From CAYNLK01 sp964398055 (GTDB lineage: Bacteria > Chloroflexota > Anaerolineae > 4572-78 > J111): a stretch of 19,155 bases of DNA. This document shows, in pieces, positions 1 to 6,447 of the stretch (positions within the stretch are counted from its first letter, which is position 1; each line of letters opens with the position of its first letter). The stretch spans positions 1 to 19,155 of the forward strand of contig CAYNLK010000085.1 of assembly GCA_964398055.1 (NCBI GenBank), read 5' to 3'. The notes under the pieces were generated by a model, which saw only the letters and a program-made list of their open reading frames with translations, had not been told where the DNA came from and did not search any database. Made by a program: the position numbers and the translations under genes.

Positions 1-252
1 ACCCTCAACTTCCAGACCTTTGAAAAATCACAAATTATGACCTTATGAAGTATAAAGGGGGTGGGGGGGGGCGCTTCACCGGCCAGGATGGTACCTTCCA
101 CCCGGACAATGGCCACGGCGTCGCCAAAGGCCAGGCCGTCGCTGCTGCCCATCTTGTTGGCGACCAGCAGGCCCAGCCCCACAAAACCGCCGCAAATCAG
201 CAGCAGCACCAGGGCCAGGCCGAAAATCCAATACCAGCTTTTGCGTTGCATA
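1..252 (-). CDS. SppA-like signal peptide peptidase, N-terminal fragment (runs off left edge)
   Basis: The start codon is at 250-252 on the minus strand, preceded by AAAGGAG at good spacing. The protein opens with MQRKSWYWIFGLALVLLLIC, one signal-anchor helix up to about residue 31. It continues with a soluble segment containing GDAVAIVRVEGTILAGEAP at about residues 43-61, which resembles the first beta strand of SppA-type serine peptidases that clear cleaved signal peptides in the membrane. The frame stays open to base 1, so the catalytic Ser/Lys region lies outside the window. After a run of nine C bases (about 67-75) the translation becomes AT-rich and Lys/Ile-rich, unlike SppA. A frame error in the homopolymer or a junction near 45-65 is therefore possible. 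Assignment rests only on the N-terminus. Confidence 0.55.
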
Positions 253-295
253 GGATACTCCTTTAGGGTAAGCGTGGAGATATGTCGACAGTGAC

Positions 296-304
296 ATTAT
301 ACCA
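296..304 (-). promoter_or_regulatory. Extended -10 promoter for the SppA-like gene
   Basis: On the minus strand the bases read TGGTATAAT: a perfect TATAAT -10 box (296-301) with the TG of an extended -10 one base upstream. No good -35 box is seen at 17 nt. It lies about 45 nt upstream of the SppA-like start codon. Confidence 0.5.
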
Positions 305-322
305 TATCCAAGACTTTGGATA
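305..322. promoter_or_regulatory. Operator-like palindrome between divergent promoters
   Basis: A perfect inverted repeat, TATCCAA-GACT-TTGGATA, has 7-bp arms and a 4-nt centre. Its right arm contains the -35 box of the plus-strand promoter, and its left edge abuts the extended -10 element of the minus-strand promoter. A protein bound here could control both the SppA-like gene and the ABC1 kinase gene. The role is inferred from position and symmetry only. Confidence 0.4.
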
Positions 323-344
323 CAGTCCTTAAAGGAATTATAAT
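316..344 (+). promoter_or_regulatory. Sigma-70-type promoter for the ABC1 kinase gene
   Basis: TTGGAT (316-321) and a perfect TATAAT (339-344) are separated by exactly 17 nt. The expected transcript start near 351 leaves a leader of about 30 nt before the GTG at 382. Confidence 0.65.
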
Positions 345-381
345 CACTGGCAACCTTAACCAGCGAAAGTGACTTTTAGCT

Positions 382-2178
382 GTGGCCAGTATTCACCAAC
401 GTACCGCCGAGGAGATTCAGCAGGATTTGCACCGTGAGTTGAGCCAGGCTCTCACTGAAAAAGCTCCCCTGGTTGATAAATCAAAAATTGATCTCAAACG
501 GTATCGCCAGGTCCGCTGGTTCTTTGCCAAAGCCTTTCTCCACATTATCTGGTGGGATATTATCCTTAACCGGCCCATTTTGCGCTGGTGGCGAACCCCG
601 CCTTTACCCCGTTGGCAAAAAATTGCTCGCCGTTACCGGTCCCTGGCGGTGGAGATGGGCGGCGTGCTGATCAAGCTGGGCCAGTTCCTCAGCATCCGGG
701 TCGACATATTGCCGCCGGAGGTTACCGGCGAATTGGCCGGCCTGCAAGATGAGATTCCGCCCGAGCCGTTCGAGGCTATTGCGGCTCAAATCGAACAGGA
801 TTTTGGCCGGCCGTTGGCCCAAATCTTTGAATGGGTTGAACCGACGCCGCTGGGTTCGGCCTCGCTGGCTCAGGCTCACCTGGCCCGGCTACTCTCCGGC
901 GCGGAAGTGGTGATCAAAGTGCTGCGCCCAGGTATCGACGTGCTGGTAGAAACCGACTTGACCGCCATCACCCTGGCGGCGCGCTGGCTGAAACTGTACA
1001 AACGCATCAGTACGCGGGTCGATCTGGATTGGTTGGCTCAGGAATTTGCCACTATTACCCGCCGGGAGCTTGATTTTGAGGCGGAGGGGCGCAACGCCGA
1101 GCGTTTTGCTGCTGACTTTGCTGCTGATCCCCAGGTGTATGTACCGCAAGTTTACTGGGAGTACACTGCCGCCCGAACTTTGACCCTGGAAAATGTGGAT
1201 TACATCAAAATCAGCGACCTGGCCGGCATCGAGGCCGCCGGTATCAGCCGGGCCGAGGTGGCCAGGAAATTTTACAACATCTATATGGAGCAGATTTTTG
1301 TCAACAACTTTGTCCACGCCGACCCCCACCCCGGCAATGTTTTTGTCAGGCCGCGGCCTCATCCCTCGGAACGAAATATCACCGACTTTTATCCCGGCGA
1401 TCCCGTCCCTTACCAATCAAACCGCCCCTTTCAGCTTGTGTTTGTCGATTTTGGGATGATGGCGGTTATTCCCGAGCGACTACGGACAGCCCTGCGGGAA
1501 TACGCCATCGGAGTGGGCACGCGCGATGCCCACCGCATGGTGCAAGCTTATCGCGATGCCGGCGTCTTGCTCCCCGGGGCGGATTTGAAACGGCTGGAGC
1601 AGGCCACAACTGACATGTTCCAACGGGTCTGGGGTATTCGGATGGGCCAGATTCGGGATTTGGCTGAGACCGAGATGCGTTATTTTCTCCAGGAGTACCG
1701 GGATATCGTCTACGAAGCCCCGTTTCAATTTCCGGCCGACATGCTCTTTGTGGTGCGGGCCATCGGCATCCTGTCGGGCATGGCTACCAACCTCGACCGC
1801 AATTTTGACCCCTGGACCGAGACCATCCCCTTTGCCGAGCGTCTGGCCAAAGAAGAGTTGCAAAAAAATTGGCGCGGTTGGCTGGAAGAGATTGTGGCGT
1901 TAGGCCAACTTATGCTCAAGTTGCCCGATCAACTGGATCGATTTTTAACCCTGGCCCAACAGGGAAATCTAGCGGTTCAAACTTCGCTAGCGCCGGACGC
2001 CCGCAAATTTTTGGAACGGCTGGAGGGTAGCGTCAACCGGCTGGCCTGGATGGTCGCGGCGGTCGGCTTGTTGCTGGCCGGGGTCATCTTACGCGCCAAC
2101 GGTCAGGATGAACCGCTCGGGTTGGCTTTGATGACTGGGGCGGGGCTTCTCTTTTTGTGGGGAGTCTTGCGAAAATAA
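382..2178 (+). CDS. ABC1/AarF/UbiB-family atypical kinase, membrane-anchored
   Basis: 598 aa with a GTG start; an in-frame TGA at 370-372 rules out a much longer protein. Visible hallmarks are the KxGQ motif (IKLGQFLSIRVDILP, residues 97-111), the Ala-rich loop LGSASLAQAH (157-166), the invariant Lys in VVIKVLRPG (K179), the ExD-region helix RRELDFEAEG (227-236), the catalytic HADPHPGN (312-319) and DFG (356-358). The C-terminus (about 550-598) holds two hydrophobic helices. Family members such as UbiB act as ATPase/kinase-like proteins in lipid or quinone metabolism at the membrane; the substrate here is unknown. About 36 residues separate N319 from D356, longer than in typical members. The gene converges on the cyclase gene with 5 nt between stop codons. 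Confidence 0.9.
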   Translation: MASIHQRTAEEIQQDLHRELSQALTEKAPLVDKSKIDLKRYRQVRWFFAKAFLHIIWWDIILNRPILRWWRTPPLPRWQKIARRYRSLAVEMGGVLIKLGQFLSIRVDILPPEVTGELAGLQDEIPPEPFEAIAAQIEQDFGRPLAQIFEWVEPTPLGSASLAQAHLARLLSGAEVVIKVLRPGIDVLVETDLTAITLAARWLKLYKRISTRVDLDWLAQEFATITRRELDFEAEGRNAERFAADFAADPQVYVPQVYWEYTAARTLTLENVDYIKISDLAGIEAAGISRAEVARKFYNIYMEQIFVNNFVHADPHPGNVFVRPRPHPSERNITDFYPGDPVPYQSNRPFQLVFVDFGMMAVIPERLRTALREYAIGVGTRDAHRMVQAYRDAGVLLPGADLKRLEQATTDMFQRVWGIRMGQIRDLAETEMRYFLQEYRDIVYEAPFQFPADMLFVVRAIGILSGMATNLDRNFDPWTETIPFAERLAKEELQKNWRGWLEEIVALGQLMLKLPDQLDRFLTLAQQGNLAVQTSLAPDARKFLERLEGSVNRLAWMVAAVGLLLAGVILRANGQDEPLGLALMTGAGLLFLWGVLRK

Positions 2179-2183
2179 GCCAT

Positions 2184-3347
2184 TTACCTCGGCCCTTTTT
2201 TGAGCCACATTTTGTCCGGGATGAGGGCTTCTGTCTCCTCCGGTTCGTGGTCGGGGATGGCGTAAACGTGCACCGGCCCCTTCTTCCCCTTGACCAAAAC
2301 CGGCCCCAGGTCAACAAAATGGACCGGGCTGGTTCTTTTGTGCCGTAAGTCCATCGCGTCGTATTCTTCCAGGCTGACCACTTTAAGCTGGTTTTTCATT
2401 CTTATTTCCAGAGCATCGTAGACTTCCCGGCTGACCATAATGCCGTAGCCGGGTACGTTGCGGGTCAAATCCTGTAATCGGGAGGCCAGATTGACCGCAT
2501 CGCCAATAACCGTGTACTCAAATTGCTGCTCTGAACCAATTGGCCCGGCTACAACCGGGCCGATGCTGATCCCCATCCCCACCCGAACCGGCGGCATCCC
2601 CAGAATGGACCAGCGTTCGCTCATCTCCTCGATGGTTTCCTGTAAGGCCAGGGCGGTCAACAGGGCCGCGGTCGATGATTTCTCGGCCGACTCAGGCAGC
2701 GGCGCCCCAAAAAAGGCCATAATCGAGTCGCCGCCATATTTGCCCACAATGCCGCCCCCCACATGAACCTGGTTGGCGATACTGGTGTAATAATCGTTGA
2801 GGAAAAAAACAACCCGTTCGGTATTGTGGCGTTCGGTAATCAGCGTAAAATCTCTGATGTCGATGAACAGGATCGTCACAACTTGCAGCAGACCCCGAAA
2901 ATCCAGACCTCGTTCGATCAATGACTCCCGTACCGGCGGCGACATGGTCCGGCTCAACAAATCCCGGCTGGCATGCAGATCCGCCAGATTGACCACCATT
3001 TTGTTGAAAACTTGCACCAAGCGACCGATCTCATCATCGTGATCGTCCTTCACCCGGATGGTGAAATCACCGCGGGCCACTTGCTCAGCAGCGTCGATAA
3101 TCCGGTTGAAGCGCCGGGTAATCTGGCGCGTAATCAGCAGGGCCAGGCCGGCTACGGCCAGAAAAGAAGCCATTACAATCAGAACCAATTCAAAAGGAGG
3201 AGACTGCCGGGTGATGAGGCTAAAGCCGGTTAGAGCCAGCAGAAACAAGCTGAGCATAATGAAAATGGGCGCAGTTACCCAAAATTTGAAGCTGGGCTTG
3301 AAAATTTGCGAGATGTGATTTTTTGAGGTTGATTGCTCGGAAGCCAT
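2184..3347 (-). CDS. Membrane HAMP-domain class III adenylate cyclase
   Basis: 387 aa. Two N-terminal membrane helices (about 22-47 and 51-73) enclose a very short external loop. A HAMP linker (about 74-126) follows, then a class III nucleotidyl cyclase domain (about 155-340). Metal-binding Asp are D163 in FIDIRDFT and D207 in GKYGGDS. The purine-selecting pair is K203 and T278 (YTVIGD), the pattern expected for ATP rather than GTP. The transition-state residues are N285 and R289 in VNLASRL. All catalytic residues are present, so it should make cAMP on the cytoplasmic side. With almost no periplasmic domain, input probably comes through the membrane helices or HAMP. It has its own minus-strand promoter at 3380-3408. 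No clear Shine-Dalgarno precedes the ATG, so the start is slightly uncertain. Confidence 0.9.
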   Translation of the reverse strand: MASEQSTSKNHISQIFKPSFKFWVTAPIFIMLSLFLLALTGFSLITRQSPPFELVLIVMASFLAVAGLALLITRQITRRFNRIIDAAEQVARGDFTIRVKDDHDDEIGRLVQVFNKMVVNLADLHASRDLLSRTMSPPVRESLIERGLDFRGLLQVVTILFIDIRDFTLITERHNTERVVFFLNDYYTSIANQVHVGGGIVGKYGGDSIMAFFGAPLPESAEKSSTAALLTALALQETIEEMSERWSILGMPPVRVGMGISIGPVVAGPIGSEQQFEYTVIGDAVNLASRLQDLTRNVPGYGIMVSREVYDALEIRMKNQLKVVSLEEYDAMDLRHKRTSPVHFVDLGPVLVKGKKGPVHVYAIPDHEPEETEALIPDKMWLKKGPR

Positions 3348-3379
3348 AGGCGTGTTGGATTAAAACTCTTCCGCTACGG

Positions 3380-3408
3380 ATAATAACATCTGACAGCCTG
3401 GGTGACAA
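3380..3408 (-). promoter_or_regulatory. Sigma-70-type promoter for the adenylate cyclase gene
   Basis: Reading the minus strand, TTGTCA (3403-3408) is followed after exactly 17 nt by TATTAT (3380-3385). The cyclase ATG lies about 32 nt further downstream. Confidence 0.6.
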
Positions 3409-3455
3409 ATTGCTTTTTACCTGCTCTGCCAGGGGTCTGTCCCTGTTTTTGGCAA

Positions 3456-3490
3456 TAGACCCTAAAGGTTTCTAAAACCTTTAGGGTCTA
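3456..3490. repeat. Perfect 16-bp palindrome with 3-nt loop (REP-like)
   Basis: The left arm TAGACCCTAAAGGTTT and its exact reverse complement flank the trinucleotide CTA. No T-run follows on either strand, so it is not a standard intrinsic terminator. It lies between divergent genes, upstream of both promoters. The geometry matches the palindromes at 6293-6325 and 12957-12991, though the sequences are unrelated. A dispersed REP/MITE-like element is the best guess. Confidence 0.7.
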
Positions 3491-3525
3491 CACAAAATTT
3501 GAGACGCGCCCTCTGCCTGGGCAGT

Positions 3526-3554
3526 TTGAGTCCCCGCCCCTTTTGTGCTATCAT
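3526..3554 (+). promoter_or_regulatory. Sigma-70-type promoter for the radical SAM gene
   Basis: TTGAGT (3526-3531) and TATCAT (3549-3554) are separated by 17 nt. The expected transcript start near 3561 gives a leader of about 55 nt to the preferred ATG at 3616. Confidence 0.5.
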
Positions 3555-3615
3555 ATATTTCTAATTTGTATAGGAAAAATTATAAAAATTGACCCAAGTT
3601 TTGGGGGGCATTCTA

Positions 3616-5592
3616 ATGCGGATTGACGAGCGCAAGCTGGACCGAATTTTGGCCCATGTGCAAAAACCGGCCCGTTACATTGGTGGCGAGTTCAATTCTG
3701 TGGTCAAAGATTGGACCGATCCTAAAATTCTGACCAAAGTGGCGCTGGTGTTTCCCGATGTGTATGACCTGGGCATGAGCAACCTGGGGTTGGCCATTCT
3801 ATACGATCTGCTCAACCAACGGGCAGATATTCTGGCCGAACGGGTCTACGTGCCCTGGCCTGATATGGAGGCCCAGTTGCGAGCCGCCGGGTTGCCGCTG
3901 TATGCCCTGGAGAGCCGGCGCGAAGTGCGCGACTTTGACCTGATCGGCTTTAGCCTGCCCTATGAGCAGCTTTACACCAATGTCTTGACCTGTCTGGACC
4001 TGGCCGGCCTACCCTTGTTGAGCCTGGATCGGGATGAGCAATATCCGCTGGTCTGCGCCGGCGGTAATGCCGTTTTTAACCCCGAACCGATGGCCGACTT
4101 CATCGACTTCTTTGTGCTGGGCGAAGGAGAGGATGTCATCATCGAGATTATCGAAGCGATGCGTGAGGTCCAGGGGAGTGACCGGCAGAGCCAACTGAAG
4201 CGCCTGGCCCGGATCCCCGGCATCTACGTGCCCCGCTTCTACGCCATCAACTATTACCAGGCCGATGGCACCATCTCGAACGTTGAGCCGTTGGTGGAGG
4301 AAGCTCAAAGCCACATCGTCAAACGGATTACCCCGCTCATGCCGCCGCCGGTAACCAAATTCATCGTGCCCTTTGTCGATGTTGTCTTCAACCGGGCCTC
4401 GATTGAAATCCAGCGAGGCTGCACCCGCGGCTGCCGCTTTTGCCAGGCCGGTATGATCTTCCGGCCGGTGCGGGAGCGCTCGCTGGAGGAGCTGCTCGAA
4501 ACCGTGGACAAAATTATGACCGATACCGGCCACGAGGAGATTGGCCTGTTGTCGCTTAGCAGCAGCGACTACAGCCAGATTGGGCCGCTAGTTAGGGCCA
4601 TCTCCGAAAAGTATGGCGAACAGGCGCTCAATATCTCGCTGCCCAGTTTGCGAATCGAGTCTTTTTCGGCCGACCTGCTGGAGCTGCTACAAGGCAGCCG
4701 CAAGAGCAGTTTTACTTTTGCGCCGGAGGCGGCCACCGACCGGATGCGCCAGGTGATCAACAAATATATCAGTACCGAAGAGCTGCTCCAGACCGCCGAG
4801 GAAGTTTACAGCCGGGGTTGGCGTTTGATCAAGCTTTACTTTATGATCGGCCAGCCAACCGAAACCGATGAGGATGTGCTGGCGATTGCCCGGTTGGCCA
4901 AGCGGGTGGCGGCGATTGGTCAAAAATATCACGGCCACAAGGCCAAAGTGCGGGTCGGTGTGAGCACCTTTGTGCCCAAACCGCACACCCCGTTTCAGTG
5001 GGCCAGCCTGGCCCCGTTGGCCGAAATCCGCCGCAAGCAAGCCTTAATGCGCCAGGAGTTTGGCCGGGCGCGCGGCATCATCTTCAACTGGAACGAGCCG
5101 GAGGAGAGCCTGATGGAGGCTTTTCTGTCCCGGGGTGACCGGCGACTGGGCGCAGTTATCAAAACGGCCTGGGAGAAGGGGGCCAAATTCGACGCCTGGA
5201 ACGAGTGGCGCCGCCCCGAGGCCTGGCAGGCGGCTTTTGCCGAGCACGGTCTCGACCCGGCCTGGTATGCCCACCGCCCTCGCCTGGCCGATGAACTCTT
5301 TCCGTGGGATCACATCAACGCCGGGGTCGAGAAACGCTGGCTGCTTATGGATTGGTACGCTGCGGAAAAGGGTGAGACCAAGCTCGATTGCCGTGAGCGC
5401 TGCTATCACTGCGGCATCTTGACCGCCTTCAAGGGCTTGCGGGCCAACACTCCCCCCCAGGCCTGGGAGTGCCCGCCGATTCGCAACCCGCGCTGGCAAG
5501 AGCTGGCCGAAAAAGGTGAAGTTGTCGGCCTGACGCCGGTGGTGAAGGCCAATATGGCCAAGAGCCGGCTACCGGAGCGGAAGGGAGGATAG
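3616..5592 (+). CDS. B12-binding-domain radical SAM protein, TIGR03960-like
   Basis: 658 aa from the ATG at 3616, chosen over an in-frame TTG at 3589 because GGGGGG lies 8 nt upstream and the family starts close to this point (MRIDERKLDRIL). The N-terminal part (about 1-200) looks like a degenerate cobalamin-binding Rossmann region (VALVFPDVYDLGMSNLG). The radical SAM core begins at GCTRGCRFC, with the cluster ligands C269, C273 and C276. The C-terminus has another C-x3-C-x2-C set (C592, C596, C599; DCRERCYHCG), a recurring feature of this family. Members often sit with a DUF2344 partner (TIGR03936), fused or adjacent; none is seen here. The biochemical role is not established. Neighbours on both sides are on the opposite strand, so it is probably monocistronic. 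Confidence 0.85.
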   Translation: MRIDERKLDRILAHVQKPARYIGGEFNSVVKDWTDPKILTKVALVFPDVYDLGMSNLGLAILYDLLNQRADILAERVYVPWPDMEAQLRAAGLPLYALESRREVRDFDLIGFSLPYEQLYTNVLTCLDLAGLPLLSLDRDEQYPLVCAGGNAVFNPEPMADFIDFFVLGEGEDVIIEIIEAMREVQGSDRQSQLKRLARIPGIYVPRFYAINYYQADGTISNVEPLVEEAQSHIVKRITPLMPPPVTKFIVPFVDVVFNRASIEIQRGCTRGCRFCQAGMIFRPVRERSLEELLETVDKIMTDTGHEEIGLLSLSSSDYSQIGPLVRAISEKYGEQALNISLPSLRIESFSADLLELLQGSRKSSFTFAPEAATDRMRQVINKYISTEELLQTAEEVYSRGWRLIKLYFMIGQPTETDEDVLAIARLAKRVAAIGQKYHGHKAKVRVGVSTFVPKPHTPFQWASLAPLAEIRRKQALMRQEFGRARGIIFNWNEPEESLMEAFLSRGDRRLGAVIKTAWEKGAKFDAWNEWRRPEAWQAAFAEHGLDPAWYAHRPRLADELFPWDHINAGVEKRWLLMDWYAAEKGETKLDCRERCYHCGILTAFKGLRANTPPQAWECPPIRNPRWQELAEKGEVVGLTPVVKANMAKSRLPERKGG

Positions 5593-5598
5593 GAAATT

Positions 5599-5640
5599 GT
5601 GAATGGCGAATAGCAAATAGCGAATGGCGAATAGCGAACA
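5599..5640 (+). repeat. Heptamer tandem array, left half (six 7-mers)
   Basis: Six consecutive 7-mers occupy exactly 42 nt with consensus GCGAATA (variants GTGAATG, GCAAATA, GCGAATG, GCGAACA). The array lies just after the radical SAM stop codon. It resembles the short tandemly repeated heptamers known from cyanobacterial intergenic regions. Confidence 0.8.
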
Positions 5641-5655
5641 TTCATGAACTGACTT

Positions 5656-5697
5656 ATCATTTACAATTGACAATTCACAATTCACAATTCATCATTC
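5656..5697 (-). repeat. Heptamer tandem array, right half in opposite orientation
   Basis: Six 7-mers in exactly 42 nt; on the plus strand they read ACAATTC-like (ATCATTT, ACAATTG, ACAATTC three times, ATCATTC). On the minus strand they read GAATTGT/GAATGAT, so they begin with GAAT like the left half and point toward it. The last unit overlaps the hpt stop codon. A 15-nt spacer containing TTCATGAA separates the halves. Confidence 0.8.
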
Positions 5698-6241
5698 AAC
5701 CACCTGGCTTGGCTACGCCAATGAAGGGCAGATTTCTGAACTTCTCATCTAAATCCAGGCCGTAGCCAAAGACAAATTTATCAGGAATGACAAAACCGGT
5801 GTAGTCGACCGGGATATCGACCTGGCGGCGCTCGGCTTTATCGAGCAGGGTACAGATTTTCAGGCTGGCCGGCTGGCGGGTGATCAGATTGCGGGTGATA
5901 TAGTCCAGCGTGTGGCCGGTGTCGATAATGTCTTCCACGATGAGCACGTGGCGGTTGGCAATCGGCTCATCCAAATCCTTTAAGATGCGGACGACGCCCG
6001 TTGACTCTCTGACCTCCAGGCCGTAGCTGGAGACGGCCATAAAGTCGATGGCGTGGGGAATGGTGAGCTGGCGCATCAAATCGGTTAGAAACAGTACGCC
6101 CCCTTTCAGGATACACAATAATAACAAATCCTTGCCGGTATAATCCCGGGATATCTCAGCCCCCAACTCTTTGATCCGGTTCTGCAGTTGCGCTTCGTCA
6201 ATGAGCGTTTCGGCTAAGAAAGGTTGCCAACTTTTGCCCAT
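5696..6241 (-). CDS. hpt: Hypoxanthine phosphoribosyltransferase
   Basis: 181 aa, the usual length for bacterial Hpt. The enzyme salvages hypoxanthine (and often guanine) with PRPP to give IMP/GMP in the cytoplasm. Visible motifs are the loop LLLCILKGGVLFLTDL (about 39-54), the PRPP-binding signature VEDIIDTGHTL (102-112, with the catalytic Asp inside) and the purine pocket IPDKFVFGYGLDLDEKFRNLP (about 152-172), whose Lys and aromatic residue contact the base. The ATG is preceded by GGAG about 8 nt upstream. The genes often found with hpt (tilS, ftsH) are absent. No convincing promoter was found in the 206-nt upstream region, which holds the palindrome at 6293-6325. Confidence 0.95.
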   Translation of the reverse strand: MGKSWQPFLAETLIDEAQLQNRIKELGAEISRDYTGKDLLLLCILKGGVLFLTDLMRQLTIPHAIDFMAVSSYGLEVRESTGVVRILKDLDEPIANRHVLIVEDIIDTGHTLDYITRNLITRQPASLKICTLLDKAERRQVDIPVDYTGFVIPDKFVFGYGLDLDEKFRNLPFIGVAKPGG

Positions 6242-6292
6242 GCTTGCTCCTCACTGTAACGGCTATAGATGTTCAGAAAAAAATTCGTACTC

Positions 6293-6325
6293 AGAAACCC
6301 GTTTTCTCCGAGAAAACGGGTTTCT
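6293..6325. repeat. Perfect 15-bp palindrome with 3-nt loop (REP-like)
   Basis: AGAAACCCGTTTTCT and its exact reverse complement flank CCG. It lies in the 206-nt gap between two minus-strand genes, about 50 nt upstream of hpt, so it would be in or near the hpt leader. A short T-rich stretch follows on the minus strand only after about 8 bases (6279-6285), so terminator activity toward hpt is possible but not typical. Confidence 0.7.
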
Positions 6326-6447
6326 ATACCCCGAAACATTATCTGAAAGACTATAGAAAGTGACCGAAAAAGTCAAGGTTACTCTATCTCAGCGAAAATG
6401 GCAAACCAACCTTCGACTCTGTTACATTTGCCACAATCACCGGCCCC

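Noticed and set aside
3456..3490. Intrinsic bidirectional terminator
   Set aside because: The stem is strong but neither side has a T-run, and the flanking genes are divergent, so no transcript ends here.
5599..5697. CRISPR array
   Set aside because: Repeats are 7 nt in direct tandem without spacers, and no cas genes are near.
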